A stretch of 64,000 nt of DNA from assembly GCF_963676065.1 (NCBI RefSeq), contig NZ_OY780933.1:2954122-3018121 (forward strand), in the 5' to 3' direction. The stretch comes from Maridesulfovibrio sp. Lineage in GTDB: Bacteria > Desulfobacterota > Desulfovibrionia > Desulfovibrionales > Desulfovibrionaceae. The notes beneath the pieces were generated by a model. The model was given only the letters and a program-made list of their open reading frames with translations. It had not been told where the DNA came from and did not search any database. This document shows positions 1 through 9,617 of the stretch, piece after piece (position 1 is the stretch's first letter; each line of letters begins with the position of its first letter). A program made the translations under genes and the position numbers.

Positions 1-194
1 TTATTCCTGCAACTTCTATTGGTGTAGGATCTGAAAAGTTCAACGGCTTTATCGACAACACCGATATTCCAAATCGCATTGCTGAAATTATGGAAGTTAA
101 ACTTTCTGACATCAAGCATACCGATTCCAAAGCTCTGTTGGGTAAGACCTTTGGTCCTCAGAAAAAATACTCTAAGATTCCTTACAACAAATAA
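1..194 (+). CDS. 3' end of an unidentified protein (partial)
   Basis: The frame is open from the window edge (first whole codon at position 3) to a TAA at 192-194, giving 63 residues. It starts IPATSIGVGSEKF and ends KKYSKIPYNK. It is followed by a clear terminator at 224-249, so it is the last gene of its transcript. The tail is hydrophilic and Lys-rich, with no membrane segment. I do not recognise the family from this fragment, and the rest lies outside the window. That it is coding is supported by the uninterrupted frame, ordinary codon choice and the terminator position. Confidence 0.6.
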   Translation, partial: IPATSIGVGSEKFNGFIDNTDIPNRIAEIMEVKLSDIKHTDSKALLGKTFGPQKKYSKIPYNK

Positions 195-223
195 TTGTAT
201 TTGAAGTTGGAATTTGTCTTGAT

Positions 224-249
224 GAGGTCCCCGTTTGCGCGGGGGCCTC
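224..249 (+). terminator. Rho-independent terminator of the leftmost gene
   Basis: GAGGTCCCC and GGGGGCCTC arms enclose a short G/C/T loop and are followed by a short pyrimidine run. It lies 30 nt after the stop of the partial gene. It also shows that the GTG/ATG codons before 260 cannot be the start of the next gene. Confidence 0.75.
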
Positions 250-270
250 TTTCCATCTTATGAGGTAACC

Positions 271-1386
271 ATGAAAAGGTTCGCATCAACTTTATTTTTT
301 ATCCTGATGATTGCAGGTATTCTCGCCGTCTTGCAATATGAGAACAACGGCCCTGACCTTAAGGCCGGAACTCACGAATTGCGGGCGACTGTTACCGCAG
401 TAAATAATGAAGCCCTTGTGGAGATGGGGACGGCCCGCATCGGAGGCCAGCATGTTACGGCTATCCTGCAGGAAGGGGAGGCAAAGGGACAGACTGTTAT
501 CGGAGTCAACCAGCTTTCAGGACAACCGGATATCGATGAAATTTTTCATCCCGGCGATACAATTCTCATGGCCGTACGCATAGTTGACGGAAAACCCGTT
601 GAAGCACGGGCAGTCAATCAATATCGTCAGGGCTGGGAACTGGCTTTGTTCGGAATTTTTGTCGTTATTTTGCTGATATATGCCAAGGCTATCGGCCTGA
701 AGGCATTATTCAGCTTCATCACCAGTTTTTACATTATCTGGAAATTCCTTATTCCGGGGCTGCTCGGCGGTGGTAACCCCATCCTTTTGACCGTAATTAC
801 CCTTACTTTGCTCACCGTGGTGATCATTACTTCTGTCGCCGGATTCTCACGGGTAACGGCAGTGGCTACGCTTGGCACTCTCTGCGGTCTGCTGCTCGCG
901 CTGACCCTGACTCTGTTTTTCGGAGAAAAGCTCAAGCTGGCAGGCATGACAGCCCCGTTTGCGACCCTGCTGATATTTTCAGGTCACTACAATCTCGATA
1001 TGCTCGATATTTTCTATTCCTCGGTTATTCTCGGAGCATCCGGTGCGGCAATGGATATAGCAATGGATGTCGCCGCATCCATGAATGAGGTGCTCGATAA
1101 AAAGCCGGACATATCTCGCAGGGAACTCATTCGGTCCGGTTTCAATGTAGGTCGCATGGTCACCGGAACTATGACCACAACTCTGCTCCTTGCTTATTCA
1201 GGCGGTTACCTGACCATGCTTATGGTTTTCGTTACCAAAGAAACTTCATTTACCCGCATGCTGAATTTTAAACTTGTGGCCGCGGAGATTTTCCGTACTT
1301 TGGTCGGTAGTGTCGGGCTGGTTATGGTGGCGCCGATAACGGCGATGCTGGCGGGATTCATCTTGTACAGAGTTGGCAAAAAATAA
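271..1386 (+). CDS. YibE/F family multipass membrane protein
   Basis: A 371-residue inner-membrane protein of the YibE/F family (PF07907), whose biochemical role is unknown. One N-terminal membrane segment (about residues 5-22) is followed by an extracytoplasmic part of about 100 residues, then six or seven hydrophobic helices from about residue 122 to the end. The conserved core rich in small residues (SSVILGASGAAMDIAMDVAAS) is present near residues 248-270. I chose ATG 271 because TGAGG precedes it at 261-265; an upstream in-frame codon at 235 lies inside the preceding terminator. It stands alone: terminators lie before it and at 1393-1446. Family assignment is strong, function open. Confidence 0.88.
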   Translation: MKRFASTLFFILMIAGILAVLQYENNGPDLKAGTHELRATVTAVNNEALVEMGTARIGGQHVTAILQEGEAKGQTVIGVNQLSGQPDIDEIFHPGDTILMAVRIVDGKPVEARAVNQYRQGWELALFGIFVVILLIYAKAIGLKALFSFITSFYIIWKFLIPGLLGGGNPILLTVITLTLLTVVIITSVAGFSRVTAVATLGTLCGLLLALTLTLFFGEKLKLAGMTAPFATLLIFSGHYNLDMLDIFYSSVILGASGAAMDIAMDVAASMNEVLDKKPDISRRELIRSGFNVGRMVTGTMTTTLLLAYSGGYLTMLMVFVTKETSFTRMLNFKLVAAEIFRTLVGSVGLVMVAPITAMLAGFILYRVGKK

Positions 1387-1392
1387 GATTAA

Positions 1393-1446
1393 AAAACAGC
1401 CGCAATATTCAGGATATCTTTCGTGATATTGCGGCTGTTTTAATTT
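1393..1446. terminator. Bidirectional terminator
   Basis: A long perfect inverted repeat, AAAACAGCCGCAATAT at 1393-1408 with its complement at 1426-1441, lies between two convergent genes. T-runs flank it on both strands, so it can stop both transcripts. Confidence 0.9.
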
Positions 1447-1514
1447 TGTGGTCTTATTAAGAGTTACATGCGAAGCTAAATAGAGGCTTTGAAAGGGATG
1501 GCGGCAAGGGGAGG

Positions 1515-1982
1515 CTAGCTCCAGATAAATTTAAAAGGGCAGCATTCTCCGCCTTGTGCGAGAGTTGTTTCACGGACCATGCTCAGGTGCTCGCTGTATC
1601 CTTTGGCGAACGGTTCGTCTCGTGAGCAGGATAACAGAGTGCACAATTCTTCGGGTAACCCCATTGCGCGATATGATTCCTGATAACGACAGCGGACTAC
1701 TTTTATGGTCAATTCGTTCTCGTTGATGGAAATATCTGCAACTTCGATGGCGTTTTCTGTTTTCCACATTTCTACTACTGTTGAGAAATGCTCAAGGTTG
1801 GGATCATCAACCTTTGCGGCGAAAGCCCGACCAGCTTTAAGGGCTGATCTCTGCAGGTTTTCAGTTATGATCTGTAAAGCCTTTTCCTGACCGAATTGAT
1901 CGGTCATTGTGGCGTAAAGCTCGCCATAAAGTTCCGCTTCGATGAGGCGCCGGGAAATTTGTGATACAGGTTGTACTTTCAT
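1515..1982 (-). CDS. L-2-amino-thiazoline-4-carboxylic acid hydrolase (ATC hydrolase) family protein
   Basis: A 155-residue soluble protein without a signal peptide. The C-terminal half carries the pattern of the ATC_hydrolase family (PF14196): VRCRYQESYRAMG, then LPEELCTLLSCSRDEPFAKGY, and a final RETTLAQGGECCPFKF. The named activity opens the thiazoline ring on the route from ATC to L-cysteine in Pseudomonas. Most family members in anaerobes are uncharacterised, so substrate is unknown here. Five cysteines (C108, C123, C129, C147, C148 approximately) are in the conserved half; the LCTLLSC and GECCPF clusters could be catalytic or metal-binding (inference). No pathway genes adjoin it; lolA is divergent. 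Confidence 0.7.
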   Translation of the reverse strand: MKVQPVSQISRRLIEAELYGELYATMTDQFGQEKALQIITENLQRSALKAGRAFAAKVDDPNLEHFSTVVEMWKTENAIEVADISINENELTIKVVRCRYQESYRAMGLPEELCTLLSCSRDEPFAKGYSEHLSMVRETTLAQGGECCPFKFIWS

Positions 1983-2042
1983 AATTAATCCAAAAGAGTT
2001 AAAGACTGTTTTGTAGATGAACCCGAATTCACGAGGAGAATA

Positions 2043-2687
2043 ATGCGATTCAGGATTTTAATACTTGTTATCTCGGCTGTTTTTTTGTGCGGCTCTGTTG
2101 CGGCTGCAGATGAGCTGACCACCGAGATTCAGAAATCATACGATTCTATTAAAACGTTCAGTGCCGATTTTACCCAGACTTTGACCAATGCCGCAAGCAA
2201 AGAACGGGACCTTCGTTCCGGTAAAATTATTTTTAAGCAGCCATCTCTGTTGCGTTGGGAATCCGTTAAGCCGGAGCAGGAACTGCTTATAGTCGGCGAT
2301 TCCATTGTCTGGGACTATTTCCCTGAAGATCAATTGGTGCTGAAATACCGAACCAAACAGCTTTTTAATTCCAAAACCATGATCAAATTCATTTCCGGGC
2401 AGGCCAAGCTCGAAGAGGATTTTGTGGTTGAAAATCAGGGAGATGATAACGGGCTTATCAAGCTAAAGCTGCTCCCAATCGAACCCGAAACAGGCATGGT
2501 GTTGGCTTATGTCTGGGTTGATCCGGTGAAAAAGATGATGCAGAAGGTTCTGGTTGTCGATTTTTATGGAAATGGCAATGAGGTTTCCATGAGTAATATT
2601 CAGATTGATCCTGAAGTGAATGAAGCACAGTTTCAGTTCACTCCGCCTGAAGGCGTGGATGTGGAAGATAATACTAAAAACAATTAG
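2043..2687 (+). CDS. lolA: Outer-membrane lipoprotein carrier LolA
   Basis: 214 residues with a signal peptide (residues 1-22, cleavage after VAAA), so periplasmic. After it comes the LolA-like fold: an amphipathic N-terminal helix, the FSADFTQTL motif, then the LRSGKIIFKQPSLLRWE strand pair that forms the half-barrel holding lipoprotein acyl chains. LolA takes lipoproteins from LolCDE and hands them to LolB or the outer membrane. The length fits the family. CGAGGAG just before ATG 2043 is the ribosome binding site. A shared terminator follows at 2728-2768. The acidic, Asn-rich C-terminal tail is non-conserved. Confidence 0.87.
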   Translation: MRFRILILVISAVFLCGSVAAADELTTEIQKSYDSIKTFSADFTQTLTNAASKERDLRSGKIIFKQPSLLRWESVKPEQELLIVGDSIVWDYFPEDQLVLKYRTKQLFNSKTMIKFISGQAKLEEDFVVENQGDDNGLIKLKLLPIEPETGMVLAYVWVDPVKKMMQKVLVVDFYGNGNEVSMSNIQIDPEVNEAQFQFTPPEGVDVEDNTKNN

Positions 2688-2727
2688 GGAGTGTTCCCGC
2701 AGCCTTTCGGCCGGGGCGACTTCTATG

Positions 2728-2768
2728 AAAAAGGGCCGGATTTGATCATTAAATCCGGCCCTTTTTTT
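2728..2768. terminator. Bidirectional terminator between lolA and rluB-like gene
   Basis: AAAGGGCCGGATTT (2730-2743) pairs with AAATCCGGCCCTTT (2751-2764), with T-runs outside on both strands. The minus-strand gene ends at 2767, right at the edge of the hairpin. Confidence 0.9.
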
Positions 2769-3522
2769 AATTAATTTTTAAATCTTTTTTCAGCAGACTT
2801 AATTCTTTTTCGCTTAATTCCCGCCATGTTCCGGGCTTAAGCTTGCCCAGTTCAATTCGACCCTGCCGGATTCTTTTAAGACGCAGTATAGTCTTTTTAT
2901 ATTCTCCGAACATACGCCTGATCTGGCGGTTGATTCCTTGGCGCAGTTCCATTTCGTATTTAGTGGTTTCACCCACTTCAGAGACGGTTTTTATCTTTAC
3001 CGGTGCCAGCAGTTCGTCCTTATCATCGAGGAACATACCGTTTTCCATTATGGAAATCTCTTTGTCCGAAAGCTTTCCGCGTATGGTCACATGATATATT
3101 TTCGGCAGGTGCCATTTAGGATGCGTCATACGATTACAGAGTTCACCATCCGTTGTCAGGAGAAGCAGACCTTCGGAATAGAAATCGAGCCGGCCTACTG
3201 GAAAAACCCTGCGGCTCACTATTTCAGGTGGCAGCAGATCCATCACGGTCTTGCGGCCCTGGGGATCTTTGGCCGTGGTCACGGTTTCAATGGTTTTGTG
3301 CAGCATGATGTAAAGATCTTTGGATTTTTTGTCGTGCTGAACCAGTTGGCCATTGACTTCCACATGGTCATTTTCCGGATCAACTTGAATGCCGGGTGAA
3401 TCCGCAAGTTGTCCGTTGATTTTCACCTTGCCTCTCTGGACAAGTTCATCAGCTCCGCGGCGGGAAGCCAGCCCGGCAGATGCTATATATTTATTCAATC
3501 TGATTGTTGATTTTTCGGTCAT
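2767..3522 (-). CDS. rluB: RsuA/RluB/RluE-family pseudouridine synthase
   Basis: 251 residues. An S4 RNA-binding domain (about residues 6-65, RLNKYIASAGLASRRGADEL) precedes the catalytic domain. The family's catalytic Asp is in GRLDFYSEGLLLLTTDG (about residues 112-128), and the RQGINRQIRRMF motif follows near residue 200. These enzymes isomerise uridine to pseudouridine in ribosomal RNA. Arrangement and length match RluB (23S U2605) better than RsuA (16S U516), but the target cannot be read from sequence, so the symbol is tentative. It lies downstream of yedF on the same strand with a 56-nt gap and may be co-transcribed. Confidence 0.85.
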   Translation of the reverse strand: MTEKSTIRLNKYIASAGLASRRGADELVQRGKVKINGQLADSPGIQVDPENDHVEVNGQLVQHDKKSKDLYIMLHKTIETVTTAKDPQGRKTVMDLLPPEIVSRRVFPVGRLDFYSEGLLLLTTDGELCNRMTHPKWHLPKIYHVTIRGKLSDKEISIMENGMFLDDKDELLAPVKIKTVSEVGETTKYEMELRQGINRQIRRMFGEYKKTILRLKRIRQGRIELGKLKPGTWRELSEKELSLLKKDLKIN

Positions 3523-3578
3523 ATGCCTGTCAAAAGTTATAGGTACACTTGAAGGGTAGAGCCCCTTGAGGCACCTTC

Positions 3579-4202
3579 TTAAGCTTTAATGACTTTGGTG
3601 GCAAGCTGCATGCTGGTAACCACATCAAGCATATTAGTGGTTTCACCGACCTGTTTTTTATCGAGCAGTTTAAAATGATCCAGACAGGTTCCGCAAACGA
3701 GTATTGATACGCCGGACTTCTCAAGTTCCTGAAGTTTTTCAAGGCACTTACTGTCTTCGGTGGCGAGTTTTACCGCGCTGTTGACCATTATGATTCTCCA
3801 GAGAGAGTCGCCCAGCTCTGGCAGGGTGGAGATGAAATTAAACATAAGCCCGGCGCCCAGCTTATCATCACCGCTTCCGAGAAATTCACTATTCAGAAAA
3901 ACTAGGGTTTTGCTTCCGACTTCTGCGATTTCTTCATCACTCATGACGTTACACACTTCGCATTCCTGCGCAGAAGTGACGTCGGTGACATCTTTTTTGC
4001 CTTTCACGACAAAGGTTCCATCCTTATCTTTGACACTTACTTCGTAACCCTTAGTACCCATGAAACGGGATACATTTTCTTTCGCCGCTTCATTATCCAC
4101 GATAATTTTGATCTTGGCGGGATTCTCGGATTCGATAGCATTCTTACATTTGAGCACAGGCTGCGGACAGGGCAATCCTTTACAATCTATTTTTATTGAC
4201 AT
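3579..4202 (-). CDS. yedF: Sulfurtransferase-like selenium metabolism protein YedF
   Basis: 207 residues. The first 70 are a TusA/SirA-like domain with the CPQP motif (DCKGLPCPQPVLKCK, Cys near residue 12). The C-terminal half (about residues 90-205) is a DsrE-like domain with cysteines in VSILVCGTCLDHF. This two-domain form is the YedF type (TIGR03527), found largely in organisms with selenium use and linked to selD. A role in selenium delivery is suggested by co-occurrence, not proven. It fits this genome because fdhA (25331-28390) needs selenocysteine. A GGAGA ribosome binding site lies 8 nt before the ATG. Confidence 0.87.
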   Translation of the reverse strand: MSIKIDCKGLPCPQPVLKCKNAIESENPAKIKIIVDNEAAKENVSRFMGTKGYEVSVKDKDGTFVVKGKKDVTDVTSAQECEVCNVMSDEEIAEVGSKTLVFLNSEFLGSGDDKLGAGLMFNFISTLPELGDSLWRIIMVNSAVKLATEDSKCLEKLQELEKSGVSILVCGTCLDHFKLLDKKQVGETTNMLDVVTSMQLATKVIKA

Positions 4203-4392
4203 TTTTTAGGTCTCCTTTTTTAATAATTTTAAAATAACAGTATGCGTTTTGTGGTCAAATCGATTAATTTGATTGTTTTTAGGTTGGGCTATAGAAAAAA
4301 ACTATCATTGTAGAATAGACACTTGCGATTGATGGAAATGAGAAGTAAGGAAAGAGCGCTGTCAGTATTTAGCAATCATCAAGGAGTCAAAT

Positions 4393-6156
4393 TTGCCCAA
4401 AGGCGAAAAATATAGCTATCTGAAAAATAAGCATCTTGTTAAGAGATGTCTTTCATATTTCGGACCTTACAAATTTAAGGTTTTTGTTTCATTTGTTTCT
4501 ATGGCTGTTGTTGCTGCGGCAACAGCTGCCACCGCGTATCTTATCCAGCCTGCCATGGATGATATTTTCATCAACAAGGACCGCGAGGCATTAATGCTGG
4601 TGCCAATCGCCTTTGTGATGGTTATGCTCATAAAAGGTTTATTCCGGTTCCTTCAGAGTTATTTGATGAACAGTGTCGGTTTGCTGGTGCTTGAGCAACT
4701 CAGGAACGATTTGTTCAGCAAAATTATCTGTCTGCCGATGGATTTTTTCGAGGAAAGTCAGGTGGGCATGCTCATGTCCCGCATTTTGAACGATGTTATC
4801 GAAATAAGAGCCAGTCTGCCTTCATTCATAATGATGATCCGCGAGATATGCACCATTATCTGTCTTATCGGGCTGGTCTTTTATCGTGATGCATATCTGG
4901 CTTTCTTTGCGGTGTTAGTGCTGCCGCTGGCTATTTTTCCATTTTTTTATTTTGGGAAAAAGCTGCGTAAGCTCGGTCGCAAGAATCAGAGCAAAATTTC
5001 GGATATTAATGCCATGCTGCAGGAATCTTTCAGCGGGGTGAAGGTCATCAAGGCTTTTGCCAATGAAAAGCATGAGACAGACAAATTTGCTATAGAAAAT
5101 AACCGTCTGGTCAGCATCGCCATTAAGTCCGTTTTGAACAGCGAGCTTTCGTCGCGAATTATGGAGATAGTCGGAGCCTTCGGCATTGGTCTTGTTCTCT
5201 GGTATGGCGGGTCACAGGTTATTGACGGTCATTCCACACCCGGTACATTCTTCTCGTTTATTGCCGCGCTGGTGATGCTTTATGAACCGATCAAGAAAAT
5301 CAATACTTCCAACCATACTATCCAGCGAGCTCTGGCTGGTGCGGAAAGGGTTTTTGAGATTCTTGATTCGCCCGGTATTAATGCTGAACAGGGCGGTGAA
5401 GTAGAACTTGATCCGAATTTTAAAAAACTTGAAATCAAGAATGTGACCTTCAGCTATTCTTCATCAGAAAAACCGGTTCTCAATAACATTAATCTCGTTG
5501 TTGAGACGGGGCAGAAGGTGGCAATTGTCGGTCCCAGCGGATCAGGAAAAACTACGCTGGTTAATCTTATCCCCCGTTTTTATGATGCCGCACAAGGGGA
5601 TATCGTGCTTAACGGCAAATCCGTCCACGAATATTCACTTAATTCTTTGCGTTTGAATATAGGTATGGTTTCGCAGGAAACGTTTCTTTTCAACGCCTCC
5701 GTACGCGATAATATCTCGTATGTGACTCTTGGTTCCGATCTTGAAAATGTGCAGGAATGCGCTAAAACAGCTTTTGCCCATGAGTTTGTTGAAAAACTCC
5801 CTGAGGGTTATGAGACCCTGGTCGGCGAGCGTGGGGTAAGGCTTTCCGGCGGTCAGAAGCAAAGGCTTACCATTGCCCGCGCCCTGTTCAAGAATCCGTC
5901 GCTTCTCATTCTCGATGAGGCGACCAGCGCTCTTGATACAGAAGCTGAGCGCATCGTGCAGATGGCTCTTGAAAATCTTATGAAGGACCGGACAAGCATT
6001 GTGATTGCCCATAGGCTTTCCACTGTTCTTTCCGCTGATATGATTGTCGTCATGGAAAAAGGTGAAATTGTATCCAAAGGAACTCATAAAGAACTACTGA
6101 AAAAATGTCCGCTTTATACAAAACTCTACAATATGCAGTTTCAGGATAATTCGTAG
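4393..6156 (+). CDS. msbA: Lipid A export ABC transporter, ATPase/permease (MsbA-like)
   Basis: 587 residues: a six-helix ABC exporter domain (about residues 25-320) fused to an ATPase domain (about 345-580). Walker A GPSGSGKTT, Q-loop SQETF, signature LSGGQKQRL, Walker B LLILDEATSALD and the switch His in IAHRLST are all intact. MsbA flips lipid A-core from the inner to the outer leaflet of the inner membrane. The start is TTG 4393, chosen because AAGGAG stands at 4381-4386. The next gene, an acyltransferase, begins 2 nt after the stop, which supports a role in envelope lipid handling. A general multidrug exporter is possible but less likely from the context. Confidence 0.88.
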   Translation: MPKGEKYSYLKNKHLVKRCLSYFGPYKFKVFVSFVSMAVVAAATAATAYLIQPAMDDIFINKDREALMLVPIAFVMVMLIKGLFRFLQSYLMNSVGLLVLEQLRNDLFSKIICLPMDFFEESQVGMLMSRILNDVIEIRASLPSFIMMIREICTIICLIGLVFYRDAYLAFFAVLVLPLAIFPFFYFGKKLRKLGRKNQSKISDINAMLQESFSGVKVIKAFANEKHETDKFAIENNRLVSIAIKSVLNSELSSRIMEIVGAFGIGLVLWYGGSQVIDGHSTPGTFFSFIAALVMLYEPIKKINTSNHTIQRALAGAERVFEILDSPGINAEQGGEVELDPNFKKLEIKNVTFSYSSSEKPVLNNINLVVETGQKVAIVGPSGSGKTTLVNLIPRFYDAAQGDIVLNGKSVHEYSLNSLRLNIGMVSQETFLFNASVRDNISYVTLGSDLENVQECAKTAFAHEFVEKLPEGYETLVGERGVRLSGGQKQRLTIARALFKNPSLLILDEATSALDTEAERIVQMALENLMKDRTSIVIAHRLSTVLSADMIVVMEKGEIVSKGTHKELLKKCPLYTKLYNMQFQDNS

Positions 6157-6158
6157 TT

Positions 6159-6803
6159 ATGAAGTTGAAGGTTGATCCGGTCATATTCGCACCACAGATA
6201 GCTTTTCTGTATCGCTGGTGGGTGCGTACTTTGCGCTTTGATGTTGACGGTTATGACACTATCATCCGCTTGCGTGAGCAGGGAAAACCACTGATGTTTG
6301 CCCTGTGGCATAGCGAGCTTTTCAGCCTGATAGGGCTGGGTTTCCTGAAGAATCTACCGCTGGTTACCATGGCCAGCGATAGTAAGGACGGGCAGCTTAT
6401 AACCGAAGTTCTGGAATGCATCGGATATGAAGTTGCGCGTGGTTCATCCAGCCGTGGAGGCATGAAAGCCATGCTCGGGGTGGCCCGGGGAATGCGCAAA
6501 GAAGGAAAGATCGGGGCTATAACCATGGATGGACCCAAGGGGCCGCGACATAAGATTAAGCCGGGGATTCTGGCTATTGCCCAGAAAACAGGTGCCACAA
6601 TAATTCCCATGCGGGCCTATGCTTCCGCTCCTGTTGTTTATGAAAAATCATGGGACAGGTTTGAATTACCAAAGCCGTTCACTACCTGTAAGATTCTTGC
6701 CGGTGAGCCGTTTACCGTTTCGGCTAAGAAGCTTGATCACACAGTACTGGCTGAAGAGGCTCTCCGTCTTGAAATAATTATGAAAAGTATGACTGTGGAT
6801 TAG
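6159..6803 (+). CDS. DUF374 family lysophospholipid acyltransferase-like protein
   Basis: 214 residues, belonging to the DUF374 family (PF04028), which is distantly related to LpxL/PlsC acyltransferases. Visible motifs are FALWHSELF (the H-x4-D-like site, about residues 46-54), MASDSKDGQLI, RGSSSRGG (about 94-101) and TMDGPKGPRHKIKPG (about 126-140). Family members are often placed beside lipid A genes; this one starts 2 nt after msbA and is surely translated with it. The likely substrate is a lipid A or phospholipid precursor at the inner membrane (inference). Some DUF374 relatives are suspected to be Kdo-lipid A modifiers, but nothing in the sequence decides. Confidence 0.82.
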   Translation: MKLKVDPVIFAPQIAFLYRWWVRTLRFDVDGYDTIIRLREQGKPLMFALWHSELFSLIGLGFLKNLPLVTMASDSKDGQLITEVLECIGYEVARGSSSRGGMKAMLGVARGMRKEGKIGAITMDGPKGPRHKIKPGILAIAQKTGATIIPMRAYASAPVVYEKSWDRFELPKPFTTCKILAGEPFTVSAKKLDHTVLAEEALRLEIIMKSMTVD

Positions 6804-6824
6804 AATTACTTACTCGGATAAAGC

Positions 6825-6870
6825 AAAAGCCGCCTTGTTCCTTTGATGGATCAGGGCGGCTTTTTTTATT
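6825..6870 (+). terminator. Terminator after the msbA operon
   Basis: AAGCCGCC at 6827-6834 pairs with GGCGGCTT at 6855-6862 and is followed by seven T. It also lies just past the stop of the convergent chemoreceptor gene at 6887. Confidence 0.8.
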
Positions 6871-6886
6871 GCTTTTCATAAGGAAG

Positions 6887-9325
6887 TTATATTCCGGCTG
6901 CGGTACTCAGTCGCTCGATTAGTTTTTCAAGTTCCTGCGCGGTGCGGGCCAGTGAAGTAATGGAGGCTGCGGATTTCTGCATGTCCTCTTTTGTGTCTCC
7001 GGCAAGCATTTTGAGGTCTTCAACACTTTTATGAATCTGATCGTGAGCTTCTGACTGCTGGTCCGTGGCCTGTGCTATTTTTTCAATTTCCGTGGCTGTG
7101 TCCAGCGACATACCGGATATTTTTTGAAATGCTTTCACAGACTTGTTTACAAGTTCGCTGGCATGTTCCACTGCTTGCACAGTCTGGTCGGTATTATCAA
7201 TATTTTCTTTTGCGGAATTCTGAATGCTCTTGATAGCATTCTCCACTTCTCTGGTGGACTGCATTGTTTTTTCTGCCAGCTTACGAACTTCATCCGCTAC
7301 AACCGCGAAACCGCGTCCGGCTTCACCTGCGCGGGCGGCTTCGATCGCTGCGTTCAGGGCCAGCAGGTTAGTCTGGTCTGCGATATCATTTATCACTCCT
7401 ATAATTCCGCCGATGGACTGGCTACGATCACCTAGCTGGTGCATATTATCTTTCACCTTATCAGAAAGGGTCTGTAATTGATCAATCGCCACGCTGGTTT
7501 CAGTCATGGTCTGCATGCCTTCTTCTGCTCGTGTGCGGGTCTGTTTGGCCTGATCGGATGCAATTTCCGCATTGGTAACCGAATTCATGAGGGTTTGGTT
7601 CATTTCAGTAATGGCTTGGGATGAATATTCAATGCGGTCAAACTGTTTTTCTGTGTTTGAGCTGACCTGATCAACCTGTTCTTCCATTTCAGATGCGCCT
7701 TGTGTGAGGTATTTAGAAATGGATTGGGCCTTCTCGGTAATTTCCACCATTACCTTGTGCTGCTCACCTATCTGTTTTTCTTTCGCTTTCATGTCGCTAA
7801 GGTCGACGATTATTGCGAATCCCCCGATCAATTCGTTATCAAGATCATAGAGCGGTGCGGCATCAATGCGGACATCACGGAAGTTGTCTTTTTTGGTCTT
7901 CCAGCGACGTTCCACGTTTAGGATCGGTTTCTTTTCATCAAGACAACTGGTCAGTATCCCTTTTTCACCGGGAGGCGCCTGCAAAAGTTCTTTTACCGGG
8001 CGTCCGATCCAGTTGTCGCATGATTTACCGCTTTCCATAAGCTCGCATAGGGGGTGGTTTAGATAAGATATTTTTGCGTCGGTGTCTGATATGAGGCAGG
8101 GGACTGTCATTCCGTCGAGCATGCCTTGTGAAAAGCCAAGCTTATTTTTAAGTTCCCCGACCATGATCTGTATGCCGTCAGCGAGGTTTTTGATCTCACT
8201 TTTGAATTTTCCTTCAAGTGATGCTTTAAAGTTTCCATTGGCAATTGAACTGACGAAATTCTCAATTCGTTCCAGCGGCCCGAGTATGGAGCTGCGCAGA
8301 AAGAGAAGCGTGACGATAATTACGATAACGGCAGTGACGACTGAAATGATAAGTGAGAAATTCCTGAGCCTTGTCACGGCGCTGAAGGCTTCATCCTGAT
8401 GAATCTCCGAGATGAGGGCCCAGCGTGTATTTCCTACATCAATATGTGTGAAGGCTACTAATTGCTCGATTCCGTTTGTGTCTTTCATCAGGGCGGTATT
8501 ATGCTTACCTTCAAGAGCCTGCCTGACTGCTGTGGAGTCAACTTTTCCTTTATCGGGATTACTGAATGAATTTTTTACCGTGCGGTATTTCGGATTTAGG
8601 TCCGAGTCTGAACGCATCAGCAAATCAGGGCCGACAAGGTACGATTCACCTGTTTCGCCCATACCGGAACGCAGGGTCATAATTGAGTTTATTTCACCAA
8701 GGGGGATGCGCAGGGCAACAACTCCCTGAATGTCACCGGCATGAGATCGTACTGGAGCGCATACAAATGCTACCGGAACACCGCCCATGGGAGCGTATGA
8801 TTCAAAGTCCGCGAAGACGATTTCGCCCTTTACCGCTTTTGCAAAAGCACGGCCCAGATTTGTGTTTTTGTATTTACCTTTTTTTATGTCCGCTCCGAGA
8901 TCCTTTTCTTTTTTAACGGAGTAGAGCACCCGGCCATAATCATTAATTAGGATAGCATCATCGTAGCCAAGCGTTTTTACGAAAGGGGTAAAAGGGGCTG
9001 AGGCATATTGATGAAGTTCTTTATATTCATCAGAGTCAACATCCATGGGTTTACCGGGAACAGCATATTCCATGGCATATTCACCCACCAGTCCTACCGC
9101 ATTATATACTTCCTTAACATTAGAGAATAATTCAACTTCATGAAACCATTTATGTATAAGGTCATTAAGGTTTTTCTTTTTAACATCACGGACAGATTCC
9201 AGTTGTCCGAACGCCTGATCGGATAATGCTCTGGAAGCCATATTCACGCTCAAAGTTCCAATGAGAATCAATGGAATTAGACCTATGGCAACGCAGAAAG
9301 TAATTAGCTTTAATTTTAAAGACAT
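6887..9325 (-). CDS. Methyl-accepting chemotaxis protein with dCache, HAMP and PAS domains
   Basis: 812 residues from ATG 9325, chosen because GAGGAGG stands 8 nt upstream; the in-frame codon at 9346 has no such site. Order: membrane helix (about 7-29), periplasmic double-Cache sensor (about 35-320), second membrane helix (about 325-345), HAMP (about 346-400), a PAS domain (about 405-520), then the signalling coiled coil with the hairpin tip [19 protein letters not shown] near residue 655. It senses small ligands outside and signals through CheA/CheW. The PAS domain between HAMP and the signalling part suggests a second, internal cue such as redox state (inference). The ligand is unknown. Confidence 0.92.
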   Translation of the reverse strand: MSLKLKLITFCVAIGLIPLILIGTLSVNMASRALSDQAFGQLESVRDVKKKNLNDLIHKWFHEVELFSNVKEVYNAVGLVGEYAMEYAVPGKPMDVDSDEYKELHQYASAPFTPFVKTLGYDDAILINDYGRVLYSVKKEKDLGADIKKGKYKNTNLGRAFAKAVKGEIVFADFESYAPMGGVPVAFVCAPVRSHAGDIQGVVALRIPLGEINSIMTLRSGMGETGESYLVGPDLLMRSDSDLNPKYRTVKNSFSNPDKGKVDSTAVRQALEGKHNTALMKDTNGIEQLVAFTHIDVGNTRWALISEIHQDEAFSAVTRLRNFSLIISVVTAVIVIIVTLLFLRSSILGPLERIENFVSSIANGNFKASLEGKFKSEIKNLADGIQIMVGELKNKLGFSQGMLDGMTVPCLISDTDAKISYLNHPLCELMESGKSCDNWIGRPVKELLQAPPGEKGILTSCLDEKKPILNVERRWKTKKDNFRDVRIDAAPLYDLDNELIGGFAIIVDLSDMKAKEKQIGEQHKVMVEITEKAQSISKYLTQGASEMEEQVDQVSSNTEKQFDRIEYSSQAITEMNQTLMNSVTNAEIASDQAKQTRTRAEEGMQTMTETSVAIDQLQTLSDKVKDNMHQLGDRSQSIGGIIGVINDIADQTNLLALNAAIEAARAGEAGRGFAVVADEVRKLAEKTMQSTREVENAIKSIQNSAKENIDNTDQTVQAVEHASELVNKSVKAFQKISGMSLDTATEIEKIAQATDQQSEAHDQIHKSVEDLKMLAGDTKEDMQKSAASITSLARTAQELEKLIERLSTAAGI

Positions 9326-9617
9326 GCAGAAGTTCCTCCTCGGCATTGGTTGAGGCGAACTTATGTGTATAAATTGATGATACCATGTCCTGAAGGTTAC
9401 AATTAGGTTAAGCTTATTTGATTACACGTAGTTAGATTGTTTTATACCAGTTATTTCAAATGGTATCGGGCGTTCCTTGGTTAGTTTTGAGTTACAATTT
9501 TCAGGTCATATTTTTCTTTGAATGTTTTAACTTCTCGGGTAGTTGACAGTGGTTTTCATTTTCAATATTGTTCACCCTGTTTTCATAAAAATAAACCGGA
9601 CAGGAATTTGGTATAAG

